Both the position numbers and the translations under genes were made by a program. The notes under the pieces are model-generated. The model was not told the DNA's origin. It made no database searches and saw only the letters and a list, made by a program, of their open reading frames with translations. A stretch of DNA of 37,807 nucleotides from an uncultured Lachnospiraceae bacterium (lineage in GTDB: Bacteria; Bacillota; Clostridia; Lachnospirales; Lachnospiraceae): the NCBI GenBank assembly GCA_944381515.1, contig CALWLM010000068.1, positions 1 to 37,807 on the forward strand, in the 5' to 3' direction. Positions 1-6,456 of this stretch are shown in pieces (position 1 is the first letter of the stretch; each line of letters begins with the position of its first letter).

Positions 1-375
1 GTATTCCTGGCTAAAAAGCGTTTTACTGGAGCGGAGCTGCAGGCAGCCCGCACAGCTGTTCCTCTGGGTCTGTGCTTTATTACGGAAGGTGTCTTCCCCT
101 TTGTGGCCTCAGATCCCATTCGAGTCATTGCAGCCTGCACAGCAGGTTCTGTGGTATCGGGAGCATTGGCGGTGCTTTTTGGCTGTCAGATGCCGATCCC
201 GCATGGCGGCGTTTTTGCGGTACCTTTCTGTGAGAAACCTTTTATGTTCCTTTTGGCCTTTGTGATCGGCTGTCTGGTAACGGCGGTAATATTGATTGCT
301 TTGAAACCCAAAAAGGCGGAGGATTCACAGGACATTGAAGCGGAGCTTACGGAAGAAATCGAGTTTACAATCTGA
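1..375 (+). CDS. PTS fructose-type transporter subunit IIC, C-terminal fragment
   Basis: The reading frame is open from the first base, so the gene starts upstream of the window and only about 124 C-terminal residues are visible. They contain the EIIC-type stretch TEGVFPFVASDPIRVI, followed by two hydrophobic segments and a short acidic tail. The TEG-x-PF-x-x-x-DP-x-RVI pattern is typical of the fructose/mannitol-type (Fru family) IIC membrane domain, which moves a sugar across the membrane while it is phosphorylated by the IIB domain. The aldolase gene begins 38 bases downstream, which fits a sugar-phosphate catabolic operon. The sugar cannot be told from this fragment. Whether IIA and IIB domains are fused upstream is not visible. 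Confidence 0.8.
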   Translation, partial: VFLAKKRFTGAELQAARTAVPLGLCFITEGVFPFVASDPIRVIAACTAGSVVSGALAVLFGCQMPIPHGGVFAVPFCEKPFMFLLAFVIGCLVTAVILIALKPKKAEDSQDIEAELTEEIEFTI

Positions 376-413
376 AGCTTTTATGGAGTTTTATAGAGGG
401 AGGGTTTTAAATT

Positions 414-1232
414 ATGCTTGTGCCTATGGGTGATATTCTGGAGAGCGCCAAGGCGAAAGGGTATGCGGTAGTAGCTCCCAATGTGATCAATGAAGATACG
501 GCAAGGGTCTGCATTGAAGCTGCGGCAGAAAAGCGTTCGCCGATGATTTTGGATTTTGCCTACGTTTTTCATCCCGATATCTTTTCGCTGGGAAGAATAA
601 TCCGGATGCTGGCGCAGGAGGTGTCTGTGCCGGTAGCCCTGAATCTGGATCATGGGGCGACATTTGAGCAGGCGATGGAGGCGATTCGGGCAGGGTTTTC
701 TTCGGTGATGGTGGATCGCAGCAGCGTTCCCTTTGAGCAAAATATAGAGGAGACTGCGGAGATTGTTCGTATAGCGCATGCGGTAAATGTCAGTGTGGAA
801 GCGGAACTGGGGCAGGTGGGAGATGCGTCGGCCTATGAAGAGGAAAGAGATGCCGGGCTGACAGACCCGAAAGAGGCGCGGGAATATGTAACGAGGACGG
901 GCGTAGACTGTCTGGCAGTTGCGGTAGGAACGGCCCACGGCACATATTCAGGTACTCCTCATATTGATTTGGAGCGTTTGAGCGCTATCCGAAAGGAGGT
1001 TTCTGTTCCGCTGGTTCTGCATGGAGGAAGCGGTACAGGCGATGAAGATCTGTGCCGCGCCATAGAAAATGGTGTGACAAAGATCAATATTGCGACAGAT
1101 CTGTTCGAGGCGGCCAGAAAGGGAGCCTGGGAAGAGGGCCCGTCTTATATGATTTACCATCGAATGCGGGAATCCTATAAGCAGAAACTGATACATTATA
1201 TGGAGCTGTTTGGCCAGGTAGGAAGAGGATAG
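414..1232 (+). CDS. Class II fructose/tagatose-bisphosphate-type aldolase
   Basis: This 272-residue protein has the full class II (zinc-dependent) ketose-bisphosphate aldolase pattern. The catalytic Asp79 and zinc ligand His80 lie in NLDHGAT. The ELGQVGD segment is near residue 131. Further zinc ligands are His175 in VGTAHGTY and His203 in VLHGGSG, and the phosphate-binding end is KINIATDL. The length matches the GatY/KbaY/FbaA family (about 280). A GGGAGGG ribosome site precedes the ATG. The enzyme would split a ketose 1,6-bisphosphate, or a 1-phosphate analogue, into dihydroxyacetone phosphate and an aldehyde in the cytoplasm. It sits between a PTS IIC gene and a dehydrogenase-like gene, so a dedicated sugar pathway is likelier than glycolysis. 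Substrate specificity is not resolved. Confidence 0.88.
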   Translation: MLVPMGDILESAKAKGYAVVAPNVINEDTARVCIEAAAEKRSPMILDFAYVFHPDIFSLGRIIRMLAQEVSVPVALNLDHGATFEQAMEAIRAGFSSVMVDRSSVPFEQNIEETAEIVRIAHAVNVSVEAELGQVGDASAYEEERDAGLTDPKEAREYVTRTGVDCLAVAVGTAHGTYSGTPHIDLERLSAIRKEVSVPLVLHGGSGTGDEDLCRAIENGVTKINIATDLFEAARKGAWEEGPSYMIYHRMRESYKQKLIHYMELFGQVGRG

Positions 1233-1241
1233 GGCAGAAGG

Positions 1242-2112
1242 ATGAGAAGGATTGGATTTATTGGGCTGGGGAAAATGGGGCGGGGGATCTGCCATAATCT
1301 GATTGAGGCAGGGAATGAAATGGCCGTGTATGATGTTTCGCGGGAGGCTATGGAGTTTTTTGGAGGGCAGGCCCGTCTGTGTGCAAGCGAGACGGAAGTA
1401 TTAGCCTTTGGCGACGTGATCTTTCTCTCGCTTCCCAATTCCAATGTTGTGGAGCAGGTTGTAGAAGGCTTTTTGCGGGAGGGTGTGAGAGGTAAGCTGA
1501 TTGTGGATCTCTCCACCAGCAATCCGCTGTCCACCAGAAAGCTGTGCCGTCTTATTCGGGAGGCAGGGGGCGAACTGATAGATTCGCCTTTGATTGCCGG
1601 CCCCGAAGAGGCATGGAATAAGACTCTCTCCATTGTGGTGGCAGGGAACAGGAAAGTAATTGAGCAGAATACGGATCTGTTTGCCAGCTACTGCGCGGAT
1701 TTTGAATATGTGGGAGAGAGCGGAAATGGTCATCTGGTGAAACTGGGCTGGATTGTCGCAGGCTATACTGTATGCGCAGATTTACCCGGTGATGGAGCAG
1801 TATGGGATTCCCTCCGGTACTCTTTACCGGCTGCTCTCTACGGAGTTTTTTGATAATTGGTTTTTCCGGTTTTACAGTGAGAAGTACGTAAATAAGGATT
1901 ATCGGATGGATTTTGCCCTGGAGCTGGGGCTCAAGGATTTATCCTATATAAAAGAACTCTGTGATACGTTGAATATTCCCGGCTTTATGCTGGATGGCGC
2001 TCTGGATTTGTGCCGTGTGTCCCTAAAGGAAAGCCGGGATGCGAGGCTTATTGCGGACATGTCTCAGGTGGCAGAGACGGTTTCCCAGTATATTAAAAGC
2101 AGCGCAGGCTAA
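1242..2112 (+). pseudogene. 3-hydroxyisobutyrate/tartronate-semialdehyde dehydrogenase-like gene, frameshifted
   Basis: The first frame (1242-1853) starts with the Rossmann motif GFIGLGKMGRGI, has the family segment DLSTSNP, and carries DSPLIAGPEEA where the family has D-x-PVSGG-x-x-A. It stays family-like up to GHLVKL near 1745. From about 1745 the family-like sequence continues in the +1 frame (AILYAQIYPVMEQYG and onward) to the stop at 2112. Joined, the two parts give about 287 residues, the usual length for beta-hydroxyacid dehydrogenases. A one-base insertion or two-base deletion around 1735-1755 therefore splits the gene. It starts 9 bases after the aldolase, in the same operon, and would reduce or oxidise a small hydroxy acid or semialdehyde with NAD(P). 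A sequencing error is the main alternative to a true pseudogene. Confidence 0.75.
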
Positions 2113-2147
2113 AGAACAAAATAATATAAAAGCATAAAAACAATAGG

Positions 2148-2345
2148 GGGGCCGTCGGCGAGACCATGTCCTCTTAGATTTCCATTGTGATGGATAAGGT
2201 GATCGTCTACATCGACCTGGTAGGCACCCTGACCTACACAAGCGTCCTGGAGCGCAAGAAGGAGATCGGCATCCTGCGCGCCATTCGGTACCGTCCTGCG
2301 GACCGAATAAAAACAGCTGAAGAAGCAGCCTGGAATACAGCCTGA
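2148..2345 (+). pseudogene. FtsX/MacB-type ABC transporter permease, C-terminal relic
   Basis: In the frame ending at the TGA at 2343-2345 the sequence reads ISIVMDKVIVYI, then VGTLTYTSVLERKKEIGILRAI, then RYRPADRI. This matches the hallmark of FtsX-like permeases (I-x-TY-x-SVLERTKEIGILRAIG). An in-frame TAG lies at 2175, the conserved Gly after RAI is Arg, and the last membrane helices are missing. There is no matching start or ribosome site. It is a decayed fragment, not a working gene, and may be left from a rearrangement between the sugar operon and the dynamin operon. Confidence 0.7.
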
Positions 2346-2361
2346 AGAAAACAGCCTGCAA

Positions 2362-2420
2362 GAAAGCCCGGCAGTCCTGAGCTGGCCAAATCGCCACCCA
2401 GGACCGCCGGGCTTTCTTTC
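2362..2420. terminator. Strong hairpin terminator ending the dynamin operon
   Basis: The arms AAAGCCCGGC-AGTCCTG (2363-2379) and CAGGAC-CGCCGGGCTTT (2399-2417) pair over about 17 bases. T-rich sequence follows on the plus strand (TTTCTTTC) and, more weakly, on the minus strand. It lies just after the minus-strand stop at 2432 and can also stop plus-strand transcription coming from the sugar operon. Confidence 0.75.
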
Positions 2421-2431
2421 CCTATGCGGCC

Positions 2432-3049
2432 TTACGAAAGGCAAAGCACAACAGTCGCTATAACCATCGCGCAAATGGAACTCAGATAAGCAAAGCTTAC
2501 CAATTTATTCGCTCCCTGCACCATTTTCGTACGTCTGCCCTCCTCCTTTTCCCGCATCGCCTTTTTCATCTGGAAGTAATAAAGCAGGAAATAGAGGAGA
2601 GCATACACCCAAAGGCACAAACCTATGGCCAAATAAAGCGGCAGGATCTCATCAAAGTCCATTCCATATCTCTCGCCGCTCTCCTTCTCCGCCAGGATAA
2701 GCGCTCCCGCGAAAGCCAGCATCAAATCAAGCAAAAACGTAAGGACTATATGCGTACGGATCGTCTTTCCAACCTGCCGGTCCAAAGGCTGGGGCTTCGT
2801 TTCCCTGTAAACGGGATCCGGCTGCCTTTCCTTTGATTCCTCCCTATGTTCCTGCCTGTACTCCGGATTCGGCCCCGCATTCTCCTGCTGCGTCAGGCGG
2901 TAGCCGCAGTGGGGGCAGAAGAGCTGTCCCGGCTCCGCCTGGCCGCCGCAGTTGACGCAGGTAATTTTCTTTTCCGGAGCGGGCGCTCCGCAATGAGGGC
3001 AGAAGCGGTCCTGCGGCCTTAATTCCGTCCCGCAATTGAAACATTTCAT
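2432..3049 (-). CDS. Double zinc-ribbon membrane protein, last gene of the dynamin operon
   Basis: The start chosen is the ATG at 3049, because AGGAGG lies just upstream; a GTG start further upstream would place that site inside the gene. The protein of 205 residues begins MKCFNCG and carries two zinc ribbons: CFNC with CPHC, then CVNC with CPHC, within the first about 50 residues. A charged, Gln/Glu/Arg-rich linker follows. Three predicted membrane helices come next, including an AFAGALIL segment, a YALLYFLLYYF segment and a C-terminal AMVIATVVL segment. The ribbon end would face the cytoplasm. Zinc-ribbon/TM proteins of this kind are common in Firmicutes and mostly uncharacterised. It begins 27 bases after the repeat-containing zinc-ribbon gene and is very likely co-transcribed with it. 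No enzymatic motif is seen. Confidence 0.8.
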   Translation of the reverse strand: MKCFNCGTELRPQDRFCPHCGAPAPEKKITCVNCGGQAEPGQLFCPHCGYRLTQQENAGPNPEYRQEHREESKERQPDPVYRETKPQPLDRQVGKTIRTHIVLTFLLDLMLAFAGALILAEKESGERYGMDFDEILPLYLAIGLCLWVYALLYFLLYYFQMKKAMREKEEGRRTKMVQGANKLVSFAYLSSICAMVIATVVLCLS

Positions 3050-3076
3050 GACGTTTTCCTCCTGCACTTTCCTTTT

Positions 3077-3688
3077 TTACCCCTGCTCCCGATCCACCAG
3101 CCGCCTGCCGCAGATATCGCAAAACTTCTTGTCTTCGCTGTAGAGTAGCTTGCAGGCCGGGCACATCTTCTGGGACGGGCGCTTAAGCAGGGATTCATAC
3201 CCCTGGCTCATGCCGTTGTCCTTCCTATCCGGATAAGGGTTTGGCACTGGCTGCGGTACCGGATCCGGCACGGGCACCGGTTGGGGAACCGGCTGGGGCG
3301 TAGGTACAGGCTGCGGTACCGGCTGAGGCGTTGGCGTCGGCTGCGGCACTGGCTGGGGCGTGGGCGCAGGCTGCGGGATCCGCTGCGGCTCATTTTTCTT
3401 GTGCAGGATCACTCCGTCCTTCACCACCTCCACCTGTACCCTCTCATATAAAATATCGTCCTTCTGCTGCTCATCCACATAGTAGCCGGACTTGCAGACC
3501 GGGCACACCACGGCGTATTTCTTGCTGATGGGCACCGTGGGAATCCAGAGCACCCTAATCTTCATCCGCAGCTCCATCAGCGCAAAGGTCCGCATCGCAT
3601 TGCAGCTGGGGCAAAAGGCATGCGCCACATCCTTTATCTTATAATAGCTGTCGGAAGCCCCGCAGCCATTTATCAGAAATCCTCCCAT
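3077..3688 (-). CDS. Zinc-ribbon protein with proline-glutamine decapeptide repeats
   Basis: The ATG at 3688 is preferred because GGGAGG precedes it and the upstream GTPase gene stops at 3693. The resulting 203-residue protein has three parts. Residues 1-75 resemble the zinc_ribbon_15 family: an opening GGFLINGCG, then CPSC at 26-29, a hydrophobic WIPTVPISKKY stretch and CPVC at 62-65. Residues about 105-153 are four to five tandem copies of a ten-residue unit close to PTPQPVPQPV. The C-terminus is a second zinc ribbon, CPAC at 176-179 and CDIC at 190-193. No membrane segment or signal peptide is seen. The rigid Pro-rich spacer between two zinc modules suggests an adaptor or scaffold, perhaps linking the GTPases to another partner; that role is inference. 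Confidence 0.8.
   Translation of the reverse strand: MGGFLINGCGASDSYYKIKDVAHAFCPSCNAMRTFALMELRMKIRVLWIPTVPISKKYAVVCPVCKSGYYVDEQQKDDILYERVQVEVVKDGVILHKKNEPQRIPQPAPTPQPVPQPTPTPQPVPQPVPTPQPVPQPVPVPDPVPQPVPNPYPDRKDNGMSQGYESLLKRPSQKMCPACKLLYSEDKKFCDICGRRLVDREQG
3230..3376 (-). repeat. 30-base tandem repeats encoding Pro-Gln decapeptides
   Basis: Four full and one partial 30-base units encode APTPQPVPQP, TPTPQPVPQP, VPTPQPVPQP, VPVPDPVPQP and VPNPYP. The third and later copies diverge at a few positions, so the array is probably old enough to have drifted but could still vary in copy number between strains. Confidence 0.85.
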
Positions 3689-3692
3689 ACTC

Positions 3693-5456
3693 TTACTGCC
3701 TCCCTCTTGTCTGGTATTTTTCCATCTGGGCAAAGACGGCTCGCACCTGGCCGATGGCCTCCCGGATCTCCTCTTTCTTCGCCTCATCCTGCCGCGCCAC
3801 CATGGCCGACTGCTCCGCCAGCTTTTCCGCCTCGCGGATCTTGTCCCCGTAGTAGTCCGCCAGCTGCTTCTTTATCCTTGTCCCCATCTGGCGGTAGGTT
3901 CCCTCCACCGCCTGCCGGACCGAGGCATACAGGCCGGAATACTGGGCCTCTATGGCCTTCAGGATATCCGGCGTTTTATTCGCCATCTCCTTTTGGCGCA
4001 TAGCCCCGGCGACGCCGTCGGCCACCAGGCTGAGCAGGCCCAGGCTGTCGATCTTGGACACGACAAAGCTCACATTGTCCCCCTTGGTCCAGGTCTTATT
4101 GTCCAGGGCAAAGCGGAAGCCGTAGTTCTGGCTGACAGCCTCCCGCGACAGTCCCTCGGTCAGCTCCTTTGCGATCCCCTCCAGCTCGTCGCAGAGCAGG
4201 AGCATATGGTAGTCCTGGCAGCGGCCGATGGCCTCCTGCAGCACGTCGATGCAGTAGAAGGAATAGTACTTGGTCAGATCCGCCGCGGCCATGTCGGAGA
4301 GCTCCCCCGCCTCCCGTCTCAGGCGGTCCAACAGCTCCTCCAGCCATTCGCTGGCCTGGGCCTGCATCTGGGCGATCATTTCGTCGATCTTTCTGTCCGT
4401 CTCCTCCTGGGCCTTGATCTGCCCTTCCTTCTGGGCCCTGACCCTCTCCAGATTCTCCCGGACGTCCTGGCCCGTCATCGTCAGGCCCTGTTCCAGGGCG
4501 GCCAGATCTCCCTCCAGGCTCTCCAGCATTCCCCGGAACATCCTCTCCATGCGGTCCGGCAGCACCATCTCCCTCTTCTCCTCGATCAGGGAAGAGATTC
4601 TGGTGCGGAAACGGTCGAAGCCCTCCTCCAAAATATCCTCCATGGCCGGATTGGGCCGGCTCTCTTCGGTCTGCCGGCATCTCTCGTCCAGGGCGCTTAA
4701 AAGCCACGGCTCCTGATCCGGCAGCAAGCCCTGGATCCGGCCTGCAAGGAGGGCCTTCATCCTCTCATAGTCCTCCCGGCCGGAGAGCATATCCGCGTAA
4801 TTGCCCACCAGCAGAAGCTCCGTATATTTCTGCGGCACGATCATCGTCCGCAGGAACATCTGCTCGCTCTGGGACAGGGGATAATTCACCGAAAACAGGT
4901 AGATCACCGCGTCGGCCTGCGCCAGGGCCTCCTCCACCAGGCTGCTGAAATCCCGCAGGGAATCCCCCAGCCCCGGCGTATCGACGATGGTGGCCTCCCG
5001 CAGAAGCTCTGCCGGACGGCGGATCTCCACCTGCTTTATCGGCTCTCCCAGCTGCGCGGCCAGCCGCTCCAAACTTTCCCGCAAAAGCTCCTCGTCCGCC
5101 AGCCGGATCCGCCGGCCGCCGGAAAGCACCGCCTCGTTCCCTCTCCCGCCGTAGGAAATCCGGTTCAGGGTCACGGTCTCGGTGGTCACGTTGATGGGCG
5201 TCGCCTCCTCCCCTAAAAGGGCATTGATCAGGCTGGATTTTCCCCTCTTGAATTCCCCGCAGACCACAATGGTAAAGGGATCCTCCTTGCGCCTGCGGAT
5301 ATCTCTCTCCCAGGCCGACAGCTTATCCAAAAAAGCGTCCCCCAAAAGCAGGCGGTAGCGGCTGTCAAACTGAAACACCTTCAGCCGGTCCAGCTCCCTC
5401 TCCATCAGGCCAATCAGCTCATCCGGGTCATATGTAATGCGATCCTCCACTGCCAT
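3693..5456 (-). CDS. Dynamin-like GTPase, divergent third copy (DLP3)
   Basis: The start at 5456 has GAGGGGG eight bases upstream; an alternative ATG at 5477 overlaps the protease stop and lacks a good site. The 587-residue protein shows the dynamin-like P-loop GEFKRGKSS at about 67-75, a G2-type threonine region (NVTTETVTLNRISYG) and the G3 motif DTPGLGD at about 159. At the G4 position it has VGNYADM instead of N/T-K-x-D, so guanine specificity may differ. Residues about 280-430 are rich in Glu, Arg and Gln and should form the helical stalk. A weakly hydrophobic GLLSLVADGVAGAM segment follows, which could touch membrane, then a C-terminal coiled coil. It lacks the long double-hydrophobic region of its neighbour DLP2. 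It follows the M48 gene without a gap. Confidence 0.85.
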   Translation of the reverse strand: MAVEDRITYDPDELIGLMERELDRLKVFQFDSRYRLLLGDAFLDKLSAWERDIRRRKEDPFTIVVCGEFKRGKSSLINALLGEEATPINVTTETVTLNRISYGGRGNEAVLSGGRRIRLADEELLRESLERLAAQLGEPIKQVEIRRPAELLREATIVDTPGLGDSLRDFSSLVEEALAQADAVIYLFSVNYPLSQSEQMFLRTMIVPQKYTELLLVGNYADMLSGREDYERMKALLAGRIQGLLPDQEPWLLSALDERCRQTEESRPNPAMEDILEEGFDRFRTRISSLIEEKREMVLPDRMERMFRGMLESLEGDLAALEQGLTMTGQDVRENLERVRAQKEGQIKAQEETDRKIDEMIAQMQAQASEWLEELLDRLRREAGELSDMAAADLTKYYSFYCIDVLQEAIGRCQDYHMLLLCDELEGIAKELTEGLSREAVSQNYGFRFALDNKTWTKGDNVSFVVSKIDSLGLLSLVADGVAGAMRQKEMANKTPDILKAIEAQYSGLYASVRQAVEGTYRQMGTRIKKQLADYYGDKIREAEKLAEQSAMVARQDEAKKEEIREAIGQVRAVFAQMEKYQTRGRQ

Positions 5457-5469
5457 TTTCCGCACCCCC

Positions 5470-6444
5470 TCATCCATTCTTCGTCACATCCACAAAGCGC
5501 CTGCAGCGCTCGTCGGTCTCTTCCTTGCTGCGCATCACCTGGCCTGCTTTTTTAAGCTCCGGCCTCCAGCGGTAAAACACCTCGCACTCGGCAAATTCCA
5601 TCTCCGCTACAATGCGCCGCACCGAGGTGGGATGGTCGTAGAGCAGCTCGTTGAACTTAGTCCAGTTGCCCATCTGCATCTCCAGCTGTTTGCGCAGGGC
5701 CTCCAGGTTGACCGTGTGCTCTCCCCAGGCCGCCCCGTACAGAAGCTTTGCGTTGACCCGGTAAGCGTCCTCGATATTCTCGCAGCAGATCAGCCCCGCC
5801 CGGTCGCAGGTAACCTCCGCTGCCCGGCTCCAGGCATTTAACGCCACCTGGCTTCCCATGGTCAGAAGCTTCATCAGCTGGGCCGACAGAAAGCCGCTGG
5901 CCGCCGTTCCCACCATGACCAGGATATTGCTCAGCATGGTATAGACGCTGTGCTGGTTGTGGATATGGCCGCACTCGTGGCCGATCACGCACCGGAGTTC
6001 TCCCGGCGTGAAGCGCTCGAAAAGGCCGCTGTGAACCACAATCAGAGGCTCCACGTCGTCCGTGGCGATGGTATAAGCGTTCAGGCTCTGGTCGTTGACG
6101 ATATAAATATTCGGTATGCCGATTCCCAGGATCCTCGCGCAGTCGCAGCCCATCTGGTATACCTCCGGAAACTGGTCCGGCCCCACCACCAGGCCGTTCA
6201 TATTGATCTCCTGCAGCGTGCGGCTGGCGTAGGTGGCGCAGATCTTCTTCGCCGTCTGGTAAAAGCCCGGCATGGCGTCCAGCTTTTTCCTGTACTCAAA
6301 ATCCAGGGCAAAGGCATAATCGGGAAGGCCGTTGCCGGACATATGGCGCTTCTCCATGGCCTTGCGCTGCTTTACATACTTCCGAAAATCCGGATCCAAC
6401 CCCTGCAGGGGGGACACTGCCTCCCGTTCGTTTCTCTCTTCCAT
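5470..6444 (-). CDS. M48-family zinc metalloprotease within the dynamin operon
   Basis: The 324-residue protein has the zinc protease signature HECGH (His156, Glu157, His160). The likely third ligand is Glu210 in RAAEVTCDRAG, whose E-x-x-x-D spacing is typical of family M48. A moderately hydrophobic stretch (about 172-200) follows the active site, as in HtpX/Ste24 relatives, but the N-terminal membrane helices of HtpX are absent. The enzyme is therefore probably cytoplasmic or peripheral. AAAGGAGG precedes the ATG. It sits 12 bases after DLP2 and touches DLP3, so translation is probably coupled. M48 enzymes usually degrade damaged membrane proteins. A protease embedded between dynamin-like GTPases suggests quality control or activation of that system; this is inference. 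Confidence 0.88.
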   Translation of the reverse strand: MEERNEREAVSPLQGLDPDFRKYVKQRKAMEKRHMSGNGLPDYAFALDFEYRKKLDAMPGFYQTAKKICATYASRTLQEINMNGLVVGPDQFPEVYQMGCDCARILGIGIPNIYIVNDQSLNAYTIATDDVEPLIVVHSGLFERFTPGELRCVIGHECGHIHNQHSVYTMLSNILVMVGTAASGFLSAQLMKLLTMGSQVALNAWSRAAEVTCDRAGLICCENIEDAYRVNAKLLYGAAWGEHTVNLEALRKQLEMQMGNWTKFNELLYDHPTSVRRIVAEMEFAECEVFYRWRPELKKAGQVMRSKEETDERCRRFVDVTKNG

Positions 6445-6456
6445 ACTCTTCCTCCT

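Noticed and set aside
3230-3376. CRISPR-like array
   Set aside because: The 30-base units are contiguous, without spacers, and stay in the coding frame of a zinc-ribbon protein.
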